A stretch of DNA of 64,000 bases from Strix aluco (lineage: Eukaryota > Chordata > Aves > Strigiformes > Strigidae), in the NCBI RefSeq assembly GCF_031877795.1, contig NC_133971.1, positions 7,892,784-7,956,783 of the forward strand. The letters run 5' to 3'. The translations under genes were made by a program, and so were the position numbers. The notes under the pieces are model-generated. The model was not told the DNA's origin, did no database searches, and was given only the letters and a program-made list of their open reading frames with translations. Below are positions 14,401 to 61,200 of the stretch, one piece after another (positions within the stretch are counted from its first letter, which is position 1; each line of letters opens with the position of its first letter).

Positions 14401-17059
14401 TTTTCCTTAGAGATTTTTTTTAAGCTGTCTATAAGCCAAAAAATATTGGCTGGACTAGTTTGCTCTTTACAGCTAAGAATCCTTCATGAAACAAAGACTT
14501 TCCTTATAGGCAAGGAGTTTACAAAACCCTGCACAGCTCATCCATATATAGAAAACTGCTATATTACACATCTGTACTTTCACCTAGATTAATTCAAAGC
14601 ACAAATCCTTTAATTAAATTTCAGAGACGAATTAAGTATTTTTTTGTCAAGGCCACAAGGAATAAAAAGTACACTGTATTTGCAATATATACAGAATGCT
14701 ATATGGTGAGGCACAACTTCTCCACTTTGAGATGCAAATCCATGTGCTATCTTTTCAGTTAATTAAAACAGTTTAACACACCAATTAATACTGTAAGTAA
14801 AGATTTTTGACAGCTACACAACTGTTCCTTATAAATTAAAGGCTTCTTTTTTCAGCCTTTCGCTCTTCCTACTTCCCTTTCTCTCAGATGCATCAAGAAT
14901 TTATTTTATTGTAACAGAATAGGCAGACGGGATGGAGGGGCAGACAGTTATCTTCCACCTGACAAGAAGCAAGAAAAACAGGCACAATATAAAATAGGAA
15001 GAGTAATAGATTCAAGTATATTTGCTAGAAACTGTTTTTAAGTACAGCCATTCTTTCATGTAAATGGAAAACAAATACACAACACAAAACCTTTTTGCAT
15101 TAAAAAATACTGTATTACTAAGCTGTGCACTGGAAGAATTAATTACTATAGGAATGATTTCAAATTCTTCATTAAGAACACAGAAAATATCTGTAAATTT
15201 AGAAGCAAACTTAAGTATGAACTTCTAACAATCATTTTTATTATTCAAATTCCCAGAGGAAGAGTCCACACTTAAAGTACACTCTTCACAACCCTAGTTT
15301 ACTGAAAGCCTCTTACCTATACCATACATCAAAAAGAACATCTTAAAAGACACAAATGTTGTAAGCCAGTCAAGCACAAAATTAAACTGTTAAGGATAGC
15401 CTGAAAGATAAAGCTTGTTCCCTTTTGCAGTTCAGTAGATTGATGGCACATAAAAAGCCACTTCAGTGTCATTTTCTTCAAAATTAAGAAAATTAATATA
15501 TCCTGGTTTTATGAAAAATATATTCATGGCCTTTCTTCCCCAACTCAGGAGGGCTGGGAACAAACACTGCAAGAGCATTATTCTCCTCCTCACTCTAGTA
15601 TCGTTGCTATCTGCATGTCAAACACACAGATAGTTTCAGTCTTTTTCCCTCCCATACTTGTCTCACATCACTACATTGTTTTGATTAAAATTGTTGAATT
15701 TCTAACTCCTAGTGCTAACAATGAGGGCAGGAAATGTGGGAAGAAGTAATGTCTGAGAAATTAACACATTCAAGGTATCCATGATAAAACTGTTTCACAG
15801 GGAAAGATTTATATCCCAAGGCAACTTCAAAGAACATTAAATCACAGAAAGGAAGTAGTTGTTTAAAAAAAAAAAAAGCTAGGACTTTAACAAACGCCAA
15901 CAAACATTCATAGGCTGTTAAAAAAATTTTAAAATTTGCATGCCAGCTTTAAGAGCTTAGGAGTCCTTCTGCATCTGAATACGTGCACTCTAGCTGCAGG
16001 TTACTGCAACATTTTCACTGATACCTGGAACAAAGGAAAACACGTAACTGATGTTCTTGTAAGAGCAAGTCGGCATCAGATGTACACATGCTGCATCATA
16101 GTATGCTAGCTCCCCCACAATGGATCAAACTGTACACATGCATTTACCCTCACAAAGGTCCAGTTAGATTACCTCTTGATGAAAATAGCCAAGTTACCTT
16201 CACATTTAACACACAGAACACGCACACTGGAAGCTACCATGGACCAGTCAAGGTGCAGGACAGCCTTAGAGTATAGAGTTACAACAGCAAAGAAGTGATG
16301 TTACTGGATCCCTCAAAAAGGATTTTACTTTCATTCAAAACCACTTTCAGTCCAAACAGAGTTGCCAGTTATGTTTGGGGTGTGGCTATTTTTAAGAAGA
16401 AAAGCAGCTTACCTTTTTTGTTCTGGTCACCTCAAAGCACATAAACAAGTGGCTGGTTTATTGTAACTTACCGTAGACCTGAGAACTCCCTAGTATCTGT
16501 ACAATTAGTTACTGCAACACTTCAACACTTTTGCAAGCCATTTATATCTGTACTTTAACACAGTTGAGACAACTCCCAGTTTTGTGTGCCTGTGTGTATG
16601 CCTTCCCTCCTCTTACCTCAGTACAGTATGTGGTTGCCAGACTGATAACAACTGTACAACCCTCCAATTTACACAAGCCTGTCAGATATAATCACCTGCT
16701 CTATCATGAAAATCTTCAATACGTGTGACATCTATACTAGCTTATCAGCAAAGCAAATGTCCATTAGGAAATGTTCATTTCTTTGAATGATAATTGCATT
16801 ATCTGAAAACTGGAAATTAAATTCCTAATATGAATCACATCAGAATAACAATGCCATTTGGATATTCAGGTTATCTGAAAATTTTTTATCAGAGCAATGA
16901 CCTCTACCTCAAATTTTAAAAGTTTCAAATGTAAATAAGAATTGTTCCTTCAAATTGGGATTACTGAACTTCGGAATTTATTACCATTCTCTATCAAGTC
17001 ACCTAATGCACCACAATTATTGTCCTCGTAGATATCAAGGGAAAATGAATTATTACTAA

Positions 17060-17245
17060 CTGGTTGCTTTCATCCCCTCCCTGTCTAGGACCAGGACCAG
17101 CAGCGCCCCAGCATGGTGGTGCCACCTCCTGGAGGACAGAGGTGTAGAGCTCCAGTCTCCCATCTGGGTTTGTAATTGTGAGCTTCAGCACCCTTCCCTG
17201 GTTGAGAAACTTCGACAGCTGTTGTGAAAAGTCAACGGTGTATAA
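17060..17245 (-). other. GC-rich patch with a splice-like border and open frame, unidentified
   Basis: A 170-bp GC-rich block sits in 35-40% GC surroundings. On the minus strand an open frame of 88 codons (17269-17003) crosses it, with text such as KLTITNPDGRLELYTSVLQE. A TTTTCACAACAG acceptor-like sequence precedes it at about 17226. It has no similarity I recognise, including to MSH3. It could be a retroposed gene piece, an unknown repeat or an alternative exon. Confidence 0.3.
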
Positions 17246-17973
17246 ATATATACTGAGAGAAATAAACAAGTAACATTATAACGACCAAAGAGGTCAACAA
17301 AAAGTAGAACTAGTTACATACCACCTCCTGCAGTTTCTGATCTATCCTATAATAATAAATCAAATAAGCACCAAAACATGAAAACAAATGCTTTAAAGTT
17401 TTAATTTTCCTGCTTCTTTCAATAAGGTGTTTTTTTCCCTAGATAAAAAGTTAATTTTTTGACAGCAAGAAATTGCACAAGCATCAAGATCAATTTAATC
17501 ATTCTTCATTTAATAATTTCTAGTTCAGATATTAGGGAAAAAAAAGCCAAAACCATGAATATCACTAATCAGTGCCATAATGCCATGAATACAGCTTCTG
17601 AACACAGCACATTTTTCACTGTGCTTGCAATCACATGAAAAATAATGTACCTTTGAAACAGGTAGGAATGGCTGGGGAAGCTTATCAGAACATGTATCTC
17701 TGTTTTTTCCTGGAGGAATTTACAAAAACACATGGGCTGGGCAAGACCTGCAAAGGCCACTTGTTACTGTAAGAAGCAATGTTACCATTTTTAATCTAAT
17801 ATATCATCCAGGTTAAGAAAAGTGCTCTGCAATGCATTTAGACATTACTTTGCAACTGCCTTCCCACATTCTTCTGGTGACAACTCTGCACGCACAACGG
17901 AACAGTAATTTCATCTAAAGGATGCCAATATGCCTGTGTTGTGTCCTAAACTGTGAAGGGCAGTAAGGCAGGC

Positions 17974-18003
17974 AATGGTAAAAATGGTAAAAATGGTAAA
18001 AAA
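17974..18003. repeat. 9-bp tandem repeat, three copies
   Basis: AATGGTAAA repeated three times without interruption, followed by extra A bases. Simple slippage-type repeat. Confidence 0.85.
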
Positions 18004-18323
18004 GTAGACTTTACACAAGCAACTTGTTAAAAGATTTAAGCCCCATGCTTCCCTCAACTGCAATGCCATAGAAGACAATAATGAACTACAATATTGAGAA
18101 CAGCATATTTCATGACTGCAACAAGATTAAATCACAAAAAAACCTATCCAACAATTCCTTCAGGTCATTTCATGATTTGATAATACTGTTGTGGGGTTCC
18201 CCCCCCCGCCCCATTCAAAGCAAATGAGCTATGACATGACCAATATTCTTCAACCAGTCCTCCATACACCTGAGTTGCCCAGGCCATGAATTGGATTATT
18301 AGCAGTGCAAAAAGCCTCTTCAG

Positions 18324-18686
18324 TTGGTAAACATCTGTTCAGAGATGCATTTGTTTTTTGTATTTACAGAAAATAGCTCACATGCTGGTTTTGTACTTTA
18401 CTTGCATTTTCCTGCTACAAATTCAACTGCTTGCAGCTTCCACTTACACAAAACATTCTCAAGATGTTTGTCACATCTTGCCTTTCACTTAAAAATCCAT
18501 GGGAATATTACAAACTATACAAACAATGAAACCACCAGTTTTTATGATTACCAACCCTTTACATACTTTTCACTCCTCTGCTTGGCAATTTCATTTGCAA
18601 TACTGTTTACTCTCACTGTAACCATTTTGTGTCTTGTTTTTGCCACTAAAAGTCTTCCCGTCCTTGCTCACCTACAAACGTTATGA
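18324..18686 (+). other. Unassigned open frame of 120 codons with membrane-like end
   Basis: No stop for 360 nt in AT-rich intronic sequence, opposite to MSH3. The translation holds several Cys, three consecutive N-glycosylation sequons (NIT, NYT, NET at about 82-90) and then a hydrophobic stretch (FSLLCLAISFAILFTLTVTI) able to span a membrane. I recognise no family. No CpG island or clear splice sites support a gene, so chance or a decayed element is the more likely explanation. Confidence 0.2.
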
Positions 18687-20444
18687 GCTGAGCTGCATAA
18701 ATATATGCCCACAACTGCTCCCCATTTTTAAAAAAATCCTCAACATTAACTATATGAAAGCATCCTCTGATTTGAGCAACCACTAGTCACATATTGAGAT
18801 CCACAAAACTGAAAGCATTTTACAAGACCACCAAATTCATTCCAGCTGAGATTCTAGTCCTTGACTGATGACATAAATGTGTAACTCTGTCCATGAGAAT
18901 ATGGATATATATGCTATGCAATTACCAATGAATAGCACTACTGACCAATGCACGCAATAAATCAGCTATAGCTCGCTCCTACACCCTTTACAAGTTAACT
19001 TATAAAGACAGTTGTACTTCCCATTTCAAGAAATCCAAAGCACTCCTGCATTCTACTATGGCACCACACATACTGAAACAAAAAAGCCGAAAGATTATCT
19101 CTTATTCTTCATTTCTGGTAAACTATAGTCAGGAGGCAGGATGACAAGAAACAACCAACCAGCAAGTATCACCACCAGCTATGCCACAGCTAATACTTTG
19201 GGCTGAGAAGAGATCATGACAGAGCTGAAACTATAAAGTAACACACCTAAGATCAACACAGGTACCCAAGAGACCACAACTGACAGGAAACAGCAGAAGT
19301 CACTGCTAAAACAGAGGGGGTTATCAGCACCACACAGTGTAAGCAGAAAGAGCTTAAAATGTTATTTAGAGAGGTCCTTAAACACAAAAAGACCTGTGTT
19401 GCATGTAATGATGCCAGATCATCTAATTGAGGGATTTGGCCCAGGAGTAACTTGATCATACCAGTGAGCAGGGAAGATGGTTTTAGTTCTCAATGGATTT
19501 GAAAGAAAAGGGAATTCCAGGGAGCAAACTCCAAGCCAAAGACAATATTGCAGTACTGAAGAGAAAACAGAAATCTGAAGGCCATGATCAGAAGGAAAAA
19601 AATCTTAGACATGTTACAGGGGAACAAGTAGCAGACCTACCTGTGGCCTAAGCAAAGTAGTGCATGATGGAGGTTGTGTCAAAACTGTCTGCCAGATTAC
19701 AGACCCAAGCTAGTAAAAGGAAGACATTATGCTCTGCAAACATAATAAAGTGAAAAATCAGTGGCCATAGACAACAGGTTAGTTATCGTATCATCCTGAT
19801 TTTAGATTGTTGGCCAGACATCAAACAAGACATGTAAAAAAACCAAAACAGTGCAGACTTGGGTGAAATTATGCTTTGGATTGAAAGTGGCATACTTGCG
19901 ATCAGTGTGTTTTTACATGGTGTCAAAGAATGCTAGAGAATAAAACATAACATAAAAAAGGGCAAACGGAAAAAAATATAAAGAGGAGCACTGGGGCACT
20001 CTTAAGATGCACTGAATTTTTCAATTAAACAAGAAAGGGGCACATGAGAAAAGCAAGAACCAAAAGGGAAACGAGCCTTAAAAATGCTATCAGGAAAACC
20101 AATACAGGCAAGACTTCTCAACCAGCCAATATATTAGGAAGTATGAGTACTGACCCTTGATGAGGAAGAGCTGGGACTACAAAACAGAGTGTTCTCTGGG
20201 AAAAACATACATTCTTTTAAAGGCGAGAATGTTTTCTTGGTTTTCTAGAGAGAAGGAAATTAAAAGTATTGAAAGATTTTCCTTCAGCCAGGCCAGCACT
20301 TGCAAACAGATGTTACTAATGGTTCGAGAACAGAACAGTACCCACCAGAACAGTCTGTTCTGAACCAGTTTCTGCAACCTACTTTTAACTTACGCCGCGC
20401 TTCTGAAGGAAGGCTCTCCACTGAAACTGACCTCCGGTTCAGTA

Positions 20445-20499
20445 TCCTTGAACAGTACTTTCTAGTCATTAAATCTGTCCTTGAATAGTACTTTCTAGT
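20445..20499. repeat. Direct repeat, 22-nt units at 33-bp spacing
   Basis: TCCTTGAACAGTACTTTCTAGT at 20445-20466 and the same with one C-to-T change at 20478-20499. A small local duplication. Confidence 0.85.
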
Positions 20500-23499
20500 T
20501 TTTTTATGGACAATGTCTGTTGTAACATTGGCAACAGGAGCATTTAATTTACCCCTGAACAGCAATACACTAGAAGCAAACCAATGTGAAACCATACTAC
20601 ACATTTCAATACATGTTTCCATGAGTTTTAAGTTACCAAAGGGGAAAGTTTGTAACTTGTAACACAAATCTACAGCACAAGTTAAACTATTTTTTAAAGC
20701 TTGCTCCAGGTTGGCAAACACCAGATGTAATCCAAATGGTTAAGCAAAATCTTTACAAAAAGATGGATGAGTCTAACTTCATTTAAACCAGTGGTAAAAT
20801 ACCTATTGATTAAGGCTAGGATTCCCCCTGCCCTGTTATGAAATTTACCTAAACTGGCTTCATACTAACTGAATTAAAACTCCATTGTATGAACACATCA
20901 TATACAAACAGCTAAGTAATCTTGCTACAGTAGCCTTTGGCTTTGCTTACTGCTCATTGCATTAATGTCCATGACTAAATCAGACATGAAGCACTTCAAA
21001 ATCAGGACCAAATCTTCCACTTAAACTGCAAACTGTTTTCTTGGGCACAGCTGAAACTGCTGCTCTTGGACAGTTCTTAAAACAGCTCTGCTGCTGCTTC
21101 AGTCATGTATTAACTTAACAATCTTCCAATTGCAAGACTGCGTTTACAGCCACAGATAAACGTGTGAAACTGTTTTCTCCACTGATTTGCAAGGTAAGCA
21201 AACTTTTCACTATCACTGTACTGCATAAAACTTTAAAAGTGATGAGGCCACTTTCCATTCTGTATTTTAGTTATACTTTCATTTCTGACTCAAAACTCTT
21301 TACAACTATTCTACAGTAATCCACAGAAAATTTCTACCATAATAAAGTACTGCTTAGGCTTAAGTAGTAGCTCTTGGTGACTGTCAACCAGATTAAAACA
21401 CTAGAACCTTTCTGGCGAGTTATTTGGCTCTTGTTTCTGATAAAAACAAATTTAGAACAGCAGCACCCTACTGCTCAGCTGTTTTTTCTTCCTGTGACAG
21501 GCATTTCTTTGATGTAAATTTGGCTGTGAATATGTACACAGTCCCAAAATAGAAGCACCAATGAATGACATAGCTGAGACTGGACATAGCTGTGGTGGCA
21601 ACAAGAAGACAACAGGAAGAAGGAAGCACAGCATTCCATAAGGAAGAATTTTGTATGTTTTATTTTTGTAGAGTAAAGGCAGAGAGACATGTACACCAGT
21701 ATATAATATTCACATTTGGTCTTTGTATATTTAAAAAAAAAAAAGGACACAGAAATTGAAGGAAAGCACACAGATACTTTCAACTCTGTCAATATAACCA
21801 GGCACTGAACCAGATTATAACTGCTCTCATAATGCTCCAGTTGTTTATCTGGACTAGATATTTTAATTTTTGTTAATAACCATCAGCACACTCTTTGTCC
21901 TGGAAGAGACCTAGGCCACATCACCTTGGTCACTCAGTGCAAAGTTCTAACATCCAAAATCAAATCGTCCCCCAAGTTACTGAGACAACCTCTACTGCGA
22001 TTCTTACATGACACGGGCATTCAGTGAGCAGAAGAACCTTTCTCTTCCCTGCTCTTAGCCACTCCAAGCTGTATACCTCCTGGGACTATTTTTCTCTCCC
22101 ATTTGTACCCTGGTTTTATAAATTCAGTGGTTTTCTGCTGCATTATAAATACATAAAAAGACGAGGAGTCTTCTTGAAACACAAGATCTAGCTCCCATGG
22201 TTTTAGTCAGAAAGGTCTTAAAATTATAGAAATGAAACCTTTCCCAGCTAATGGATGATTCTCACCAAGAGTTATTAGAAAAGAGCAGACAAAGAATGAA
22301 ATTACCAGGTAATGGACAATAACGAAAATTGAATACTTTAGACCACTCAATATGCATTAAAATTATTGCCTGTATAAAAGCAATTATATAAAAACTAGAG
22401 TCTAGTTAAAAGCACAAGAAAACAGCATATTGGAACCACTTAAATTAATACTAAATACTTCAGGGCCCTCTACTGGTTAAATCTTTGATACAAGAAAATC
22501 CATGAAGCATTTGTTTTGAAATAAGGCTACTGAAGCATACTGAAGTAATGTGTTTTATTTTTACCACGCCCATATAATCAAGGACATTTACACCAGAGAG
22601 CTGCCTAGTAAATTACCAGAAAGGGGAGAAACCTACAAATTAGTACCTGTTCACAAAAATCAGCTAATGGGTGGTAATTTTTGTTCTTAATAGAAATTAG
22701 AAGTTACTGACTAACATTCTCAGCTGTGCACAACCAAAGGAAAAACAAAATACAATCGCTCTCAAACCTGCATCTGAATTACTTTAACGCACAACTAAAA
22801 ATGCACTTGCTTTGTCGGTTTATTACGTCATTTTACCCTCCTATGGCTTCCACAAAATTGTCACAGCACAACACCAGCAACAAAAAAACCAAACCAAACA
22901 AACAAAAATAAGAATTGTTATTCTTCATCATGGTATATTTAGAAATATTTTGGGCATACTCCTACAGAATTGATTTGCAAGAAAGAAAGTTACCAAAGGA
23001 CTAGCAAGGCAAAAATGTACATCTGTTGGCAGTTGGAAGAGGTTTGTTACTTCCTGATCTGGTATGTCATCTGCCCAAGCCTTAACAAGCCATTTTAAGA
23101 CTTTAAGAACAAGCAAGAAATACACTGATATTGTTTGCTTAGTACATTTAATTAGAGTTGACCTTTACAACTCGTTATGGCTTTGCAGTCCATACATGAG
23201 CTGAGGGAACAGAAGAGCCTTGAATGACAAGAGAACACTTCACTACAAGTGTGTAATAATGCTTATTACAATGCCACTGAATGATGATGAATACGCCGCC
23301 TTCACAAGCCACATTTCCTTAAAATGCCTAACACCAAATCAGACATTTTCAGTCCCTCCTCTCAGTCTTGCCTCTCACATGCATGTGCCCTTGAAAGCTT
23401 GATAGCTGAGTACAGCAACATCTGTGCAAGTTCCTATAAAGTGCCACAAAATCAGCTTTTCCTGATGAGCTGACTGCCTACCCAACACTTCGTGTCAAA

Positions 23500-23502
23500 T
23501 TC

Positions 23503-23539
<37 letters not shown>

Positions 23540-23544
23540 TAGAA
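23500..23544. repeat. 31-T homopolymer flanked by 8-nt inverted repeats
   Basis: The T run covers 23506-23536. TTCTACTT at its left and AAGTAGAA at its right are exact complements. It could be the A-tail of a minus-strand retroposon, but no body is recognisable beside it. Confidence 0.85.
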
Positions 23545-24690
23545 GGGGACCAAGAAGGATTACAATGGCTGGTGGGAAAAGGAATGCCTGTGGAGCACAC
23601 TGATTAAGCAGCTCAGCTGTCTGGAGCATTAGAGGAAGCTACAAGACTTGAGCAGAGTTTAAGCGAGGTAGTCAAGGCACAGAATTAACTGTCTTTCAAG
23701 TGGCTACCATCCATGTGACTGTGATACATTTGTCTGTCTTTACAATATGGCAGAGTGATGAAATTTATATCTTCCTTCCAATACAAAACTTCACCTATAT
23801 AATACATTCACTTTTCTTTGGCATTCTTTAGCTTCAGTTTTGTTAACACATAAAAGAAAAATATGCTTTCTGACTAGTTCATTCAAAATGGAAATGCCAA
23901 GTTCTAAGCTAGCTCTCTACAACCCAGAGCTGCACAGTTTAACAAAAAGAAAAAGTGAAAACCTGGTATTTTCTCACAAAAATTGCATCTGCAAGATTTT
24001 GCAAGTTCACCACATGTTCACAGGATTGCTTTAACCTTCATCTATCATCCTACAAATTACATCGTATTCTGTCTTTATACCACAGTAAAACTGATATAGA
24101 AAACACACAACAAATTTACTCCTGAAATACACAAAGAGAATGCAAAATATAAACAAATGATCAGTCACAATACTTCCAGTGTGTATGCAAGTTCAAGGCA
24201 GTGTAATAGGACAAACAATGACATACCAGTTGCAAAGGTTTTCTATACTATCTACATTATTAGAAGTTTCAAGCCTTTTAGAGAACTTAAGACTATGACA
24301 AACAAGAAAAAAAGCCACACAACAACACTTTCAGATCCCAAAGAGAAGTATATGAGCTCTAAAATAAATCCAACAGATCAGATGATCAGGAGTGTGGGAG
24401 CAAGACGATCTAAATGAAAACAACAAATGTTTAGGCGCACAAATCTTTCAAAGGCCTGAAACAGAACCCATGAATTTCAGCCTAAATACAACTTAAGAAG
24501 GAGTGTCCAGAACTCAGTGGGAACTGAGGAATTTTCAATCCAGCAGCAAAATTACAGCCATTCTGAAATGGGCCTTGACAGAACCACACATCCATGCTTG
24601 CTTCTGTATCTAAACTCTTACCAATAGCTATACCGTAATTAAAGAAAAAGGCAAAAAAACCCCAAACAGTAAAATCCCCATAGAACATAC

Positions 24691-37197
<12,507 letters not shown>

Positions 37198-37457
37198 GGC
37201 GATGGCAGCCCCCAGGCCGAGGTCGCGGTCGCCGGCACCACCTTCCTTGCCGGATGCGAGGGGCGGGCGCGGGGCGGGGCCGCAGGGGAAGCGCCTCTGC
37301 CCGCTGGTGCGCTGCGCTCCCGCCAACCTCCCGCCCACGGCCGGGAGAGCCCCGCTGCTGCTGTCGCCGCCGCCGCTACCGCCACCCCCCCCTCACGCCG
37401 CCCCGCCCCGCTGCTGCGCGCTCGCTCGTACCGAAGCCCGGTGCGGCGGTGGGCGTC

Positions 37458-58249
<20,792 letters not shown>

Positions 58250-61200
58250 ATGAGGCTTTCTGTACTTCTGTGTAAGGGCAGGCATTTTAAAACATGAAGT
58301 CTTACTGAGTGCAAATGTATATTAAATTATTGCAAGAAAATCCTGCTTGATAGTAACAATGCCTCAGTAGTGAATGATTCCAAATAACATACCCCATATT
58401 CTGAATATATACCCTGCAGTGGAAATGTGAGGGTGGTCAGCAGCATGAAAGAGGTAGCTCTAAGAAATATTGCAACTAAGGTTGCATGAGACCTTGCATT
58501 GATCTTTACAATCGATGGCGACATCCCTAACAATTCCATGAGTAATGAAAGGCATCACAACCTTTCTACCTAAACAAAGGTTTCAGGTATCTCCTGATTC
58601 AAAATGTCCAACACTGAGAAAGCATCAAAACTCCTGAGTTTGACCAGAATGGTATATACATTTGTAACAATCTTTAAAACATACTGATGTAGAGGAAAAG
58701 GTAAGCAAGCATAAGAAGAGAAACGGAGACTGGAAGCCTCAGGCAGCTATTGAGGGGTACATTGATCCTTCATGGAAGTCTTCTCATCATCTTGACCATC
58801 CTGGGTACGCAGCCTTCTTCAAGCCTTTTGGCTGAAAACACTGACTTACAAATTAATCTGAATGATAAAGAAGTTTTAACATTTCCAATAACTTCACACC
58901 TGTGTAAGGGCGTGCTGCTCTTATAAAAATTTGCTGTGTCAGTTTAACCATGGCTATTTTGCAGTATAGGAACATAAGCATTGCTTTCTTAACAGAATCT
59001 GGGTTCTTATGTCCCTTCTAAATGTTATCAGTGCAGATGCAGAGTGTTAATTTTGGTGTGATTTTGAATATTCTGTGTCACATACAGATACGGATTATAA
59101 GCAGATAGTGGGGTCCTGTTTCCTCTTTCATTAAGCATAGCTAGTATAATAATGTTTTGCATTGCTATTCCCTAAAAGTAGTGAGCAATATATTGATACT
59201 ACAGTAACACTGATTCTAATGGAATACAATGCCACGTGTTGACTGAAGGTTGTTATGGCCAGTATGATCACAACATGACCAGTAATACTAGTCTGTTGGT
59301 ATGTTCTGGCTGTGGGCAGTTGGTCAGACAGCAGAGGGCTCCATATACGAAGTGTCATGGAGAGGAGCTGGGTCGTACTGTCCCCATCAGTGCTTCCTCG
59401 TGCTGCAGCTGCCACCCTGAGAGTGGTGGCCTACAAGGAGGGAGCTCTGCCTCCCTTTCTTTGCAGATCAGCCTGAGACCAGACGAGTTAAAAAAAGAAG
59501 AAAAAAAATAAATAACCTTACCCTCAAAACTTTGCTGACTGTTTACCCAAAGCATTTTAAAAGCATCATCTTGTGAAGCAGTATTGTGGGAGATTCAGGT
59601 AATAATGCTCGTCCTTTCGTGTCACACTGGGGCCCAGTCCTAACGTCGGGGAGGGCAGCACTGGCCATCGGCAGGCTTTACACAGGTTATAACTGTGGAG
59701 AGGAGTGTAACAGCCCCCAGTTTTCTAAGAGAAGATTAAACCTTGATTTTGCTTGCTTTTGAAAAAGCAAACCTCTTTGATAAGAGGAAAACACTGAGAG
59801 TATCTGCTATGAACACCTCTTGAATTTTCCATGGCAATTTACAACATTTAGCTGATAAAAAGGTAATTTTTGCAGCATCTGTTCTGGGTTGTCTCAGTTT
59901 TCTCTGTGCTCTTTCTGCATTCTTAAAAATGTAAGTACTTTCCTTAGTTGATCTTCTTGGCCCATGTGTGCTGAGTTTACATCAGTCAATAAAATTAAAA
60001 CAACAAAGTTAAATGCTTGCATAATACAGCAAGAAGTCTCCTGAGTTTTCATTTGCCAACATCTTGTGAAAGGAAAGGAAAAAGACTGTTACCAGGGGGA
60101 TGATACTTTTTTTCAAAATATAAGTCACAGTGACCCTGACAAGAGAAAATAAGCTCCCAAAAGCGTTTAATATGTACCAGGTAGTATCAAAAAACAGGTC
60201 ACTGTTGAAAGCTCTTCACAGCTAGTCTGCAGAGTACTGCGGTTTATGGCAACTGGCTTTTGTTAAAAGTAGAAGCGAAGACTTCATGCGATGTTGGATT
60301 ACACTGTGATAGTGATGTGGACGTATGTTAGAAAATTTCTACCTAGGCATACATTGCAGGAGGTACTGTTCACAGAGGCCAAAATGTTTTGTAGAACCAC
60401 AGTGGTTGCAAAGGACTGGGATGTAAGCAAGCCTACTGGGAACATAGATAGTTACTTTGTCTCTTCGGGGACTGACATGGTCCTCTCCAGACTTAAATGT
60501 TCCATTTGTCAAATTTTACAACAAATTAAATCAATTTATGATTCGTGGAAATAAGAACTTCTGAAATAACAGCAGTTTCCTACTTAAAACTTCTCAGAAC
60601 ATATTAATGATGCAGTTCCTTCAGTATGCCACTCTGCCAAAAAGATGCATTTGTGTTTGTTTGAGGTTTTGTTTTAATAAAAGCACTGTATTTGGACAGC
60701 ATCTTTTGCGCCAGAGCTTTCCAATATGCCATACACTTTCCAATCAAGAAACTAGGAAAATGCATTTGATTGCAGTGAAGCTGGGTCCAAAAGAAGTGTG
60801 TTCATCCTAATGACAGACCTACCAGCCCCACAAGGTTAGATGCTTACTGTTTCACGACGGATAGGCAGAAGGGTGTAAGTTTGTGTGTTCAGGGAGCACA
60901 TACAAAGACTCTGCTGACAGGTGTGTTATTTCCAGAAGATGGTTACTTTGCATGGTTTTTAAGTCTCCACCCTTTTAAAGATGCCTCAGAGCTGCAACAA
61001 GAAAAATGGTTGCTCTCTTGTTCTAAAGGCCAGAGATAGTAGATGGAGTTTGTATGGGGCCTTTTTCAAAAGCAGTGCTTCGCTGGGTGACAGGTTCATT
61101 GAAAAAGCAACAGATACAAAATAAGTGTTTGCTGTTCACCTGAATTGGCCATTGCACCTTTTACCTCCCCATTTATATTTCCCAAGGGAAATATAAATAT

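Larger units (their letters stand above)
1..24690. other. Presumed MSH3 intron 8 (gene-free stretch)
   Basis: From exon 8 to the left edge no further MSH3 exon could be recognised. I looked for Walker A (GPNMGGKS), LDELGRGTST and the exon 9-11 motifs on the minus strand and found none. The stretch is AT-rich with CR1 relics, one LTR, microsatellites and a few unexplained patches listed separately. A short, less conserved exon could have been missed by eye. Confidence 0.6.

Noticed and set aside
21890..22140. Possible CR1 3' relic around CCTGGAAGAGACCTAGGCC
   Set aside because: Only one short phrase resembles CR1; the following sequence does not follow the consensus order, so it is not listed as a feature.
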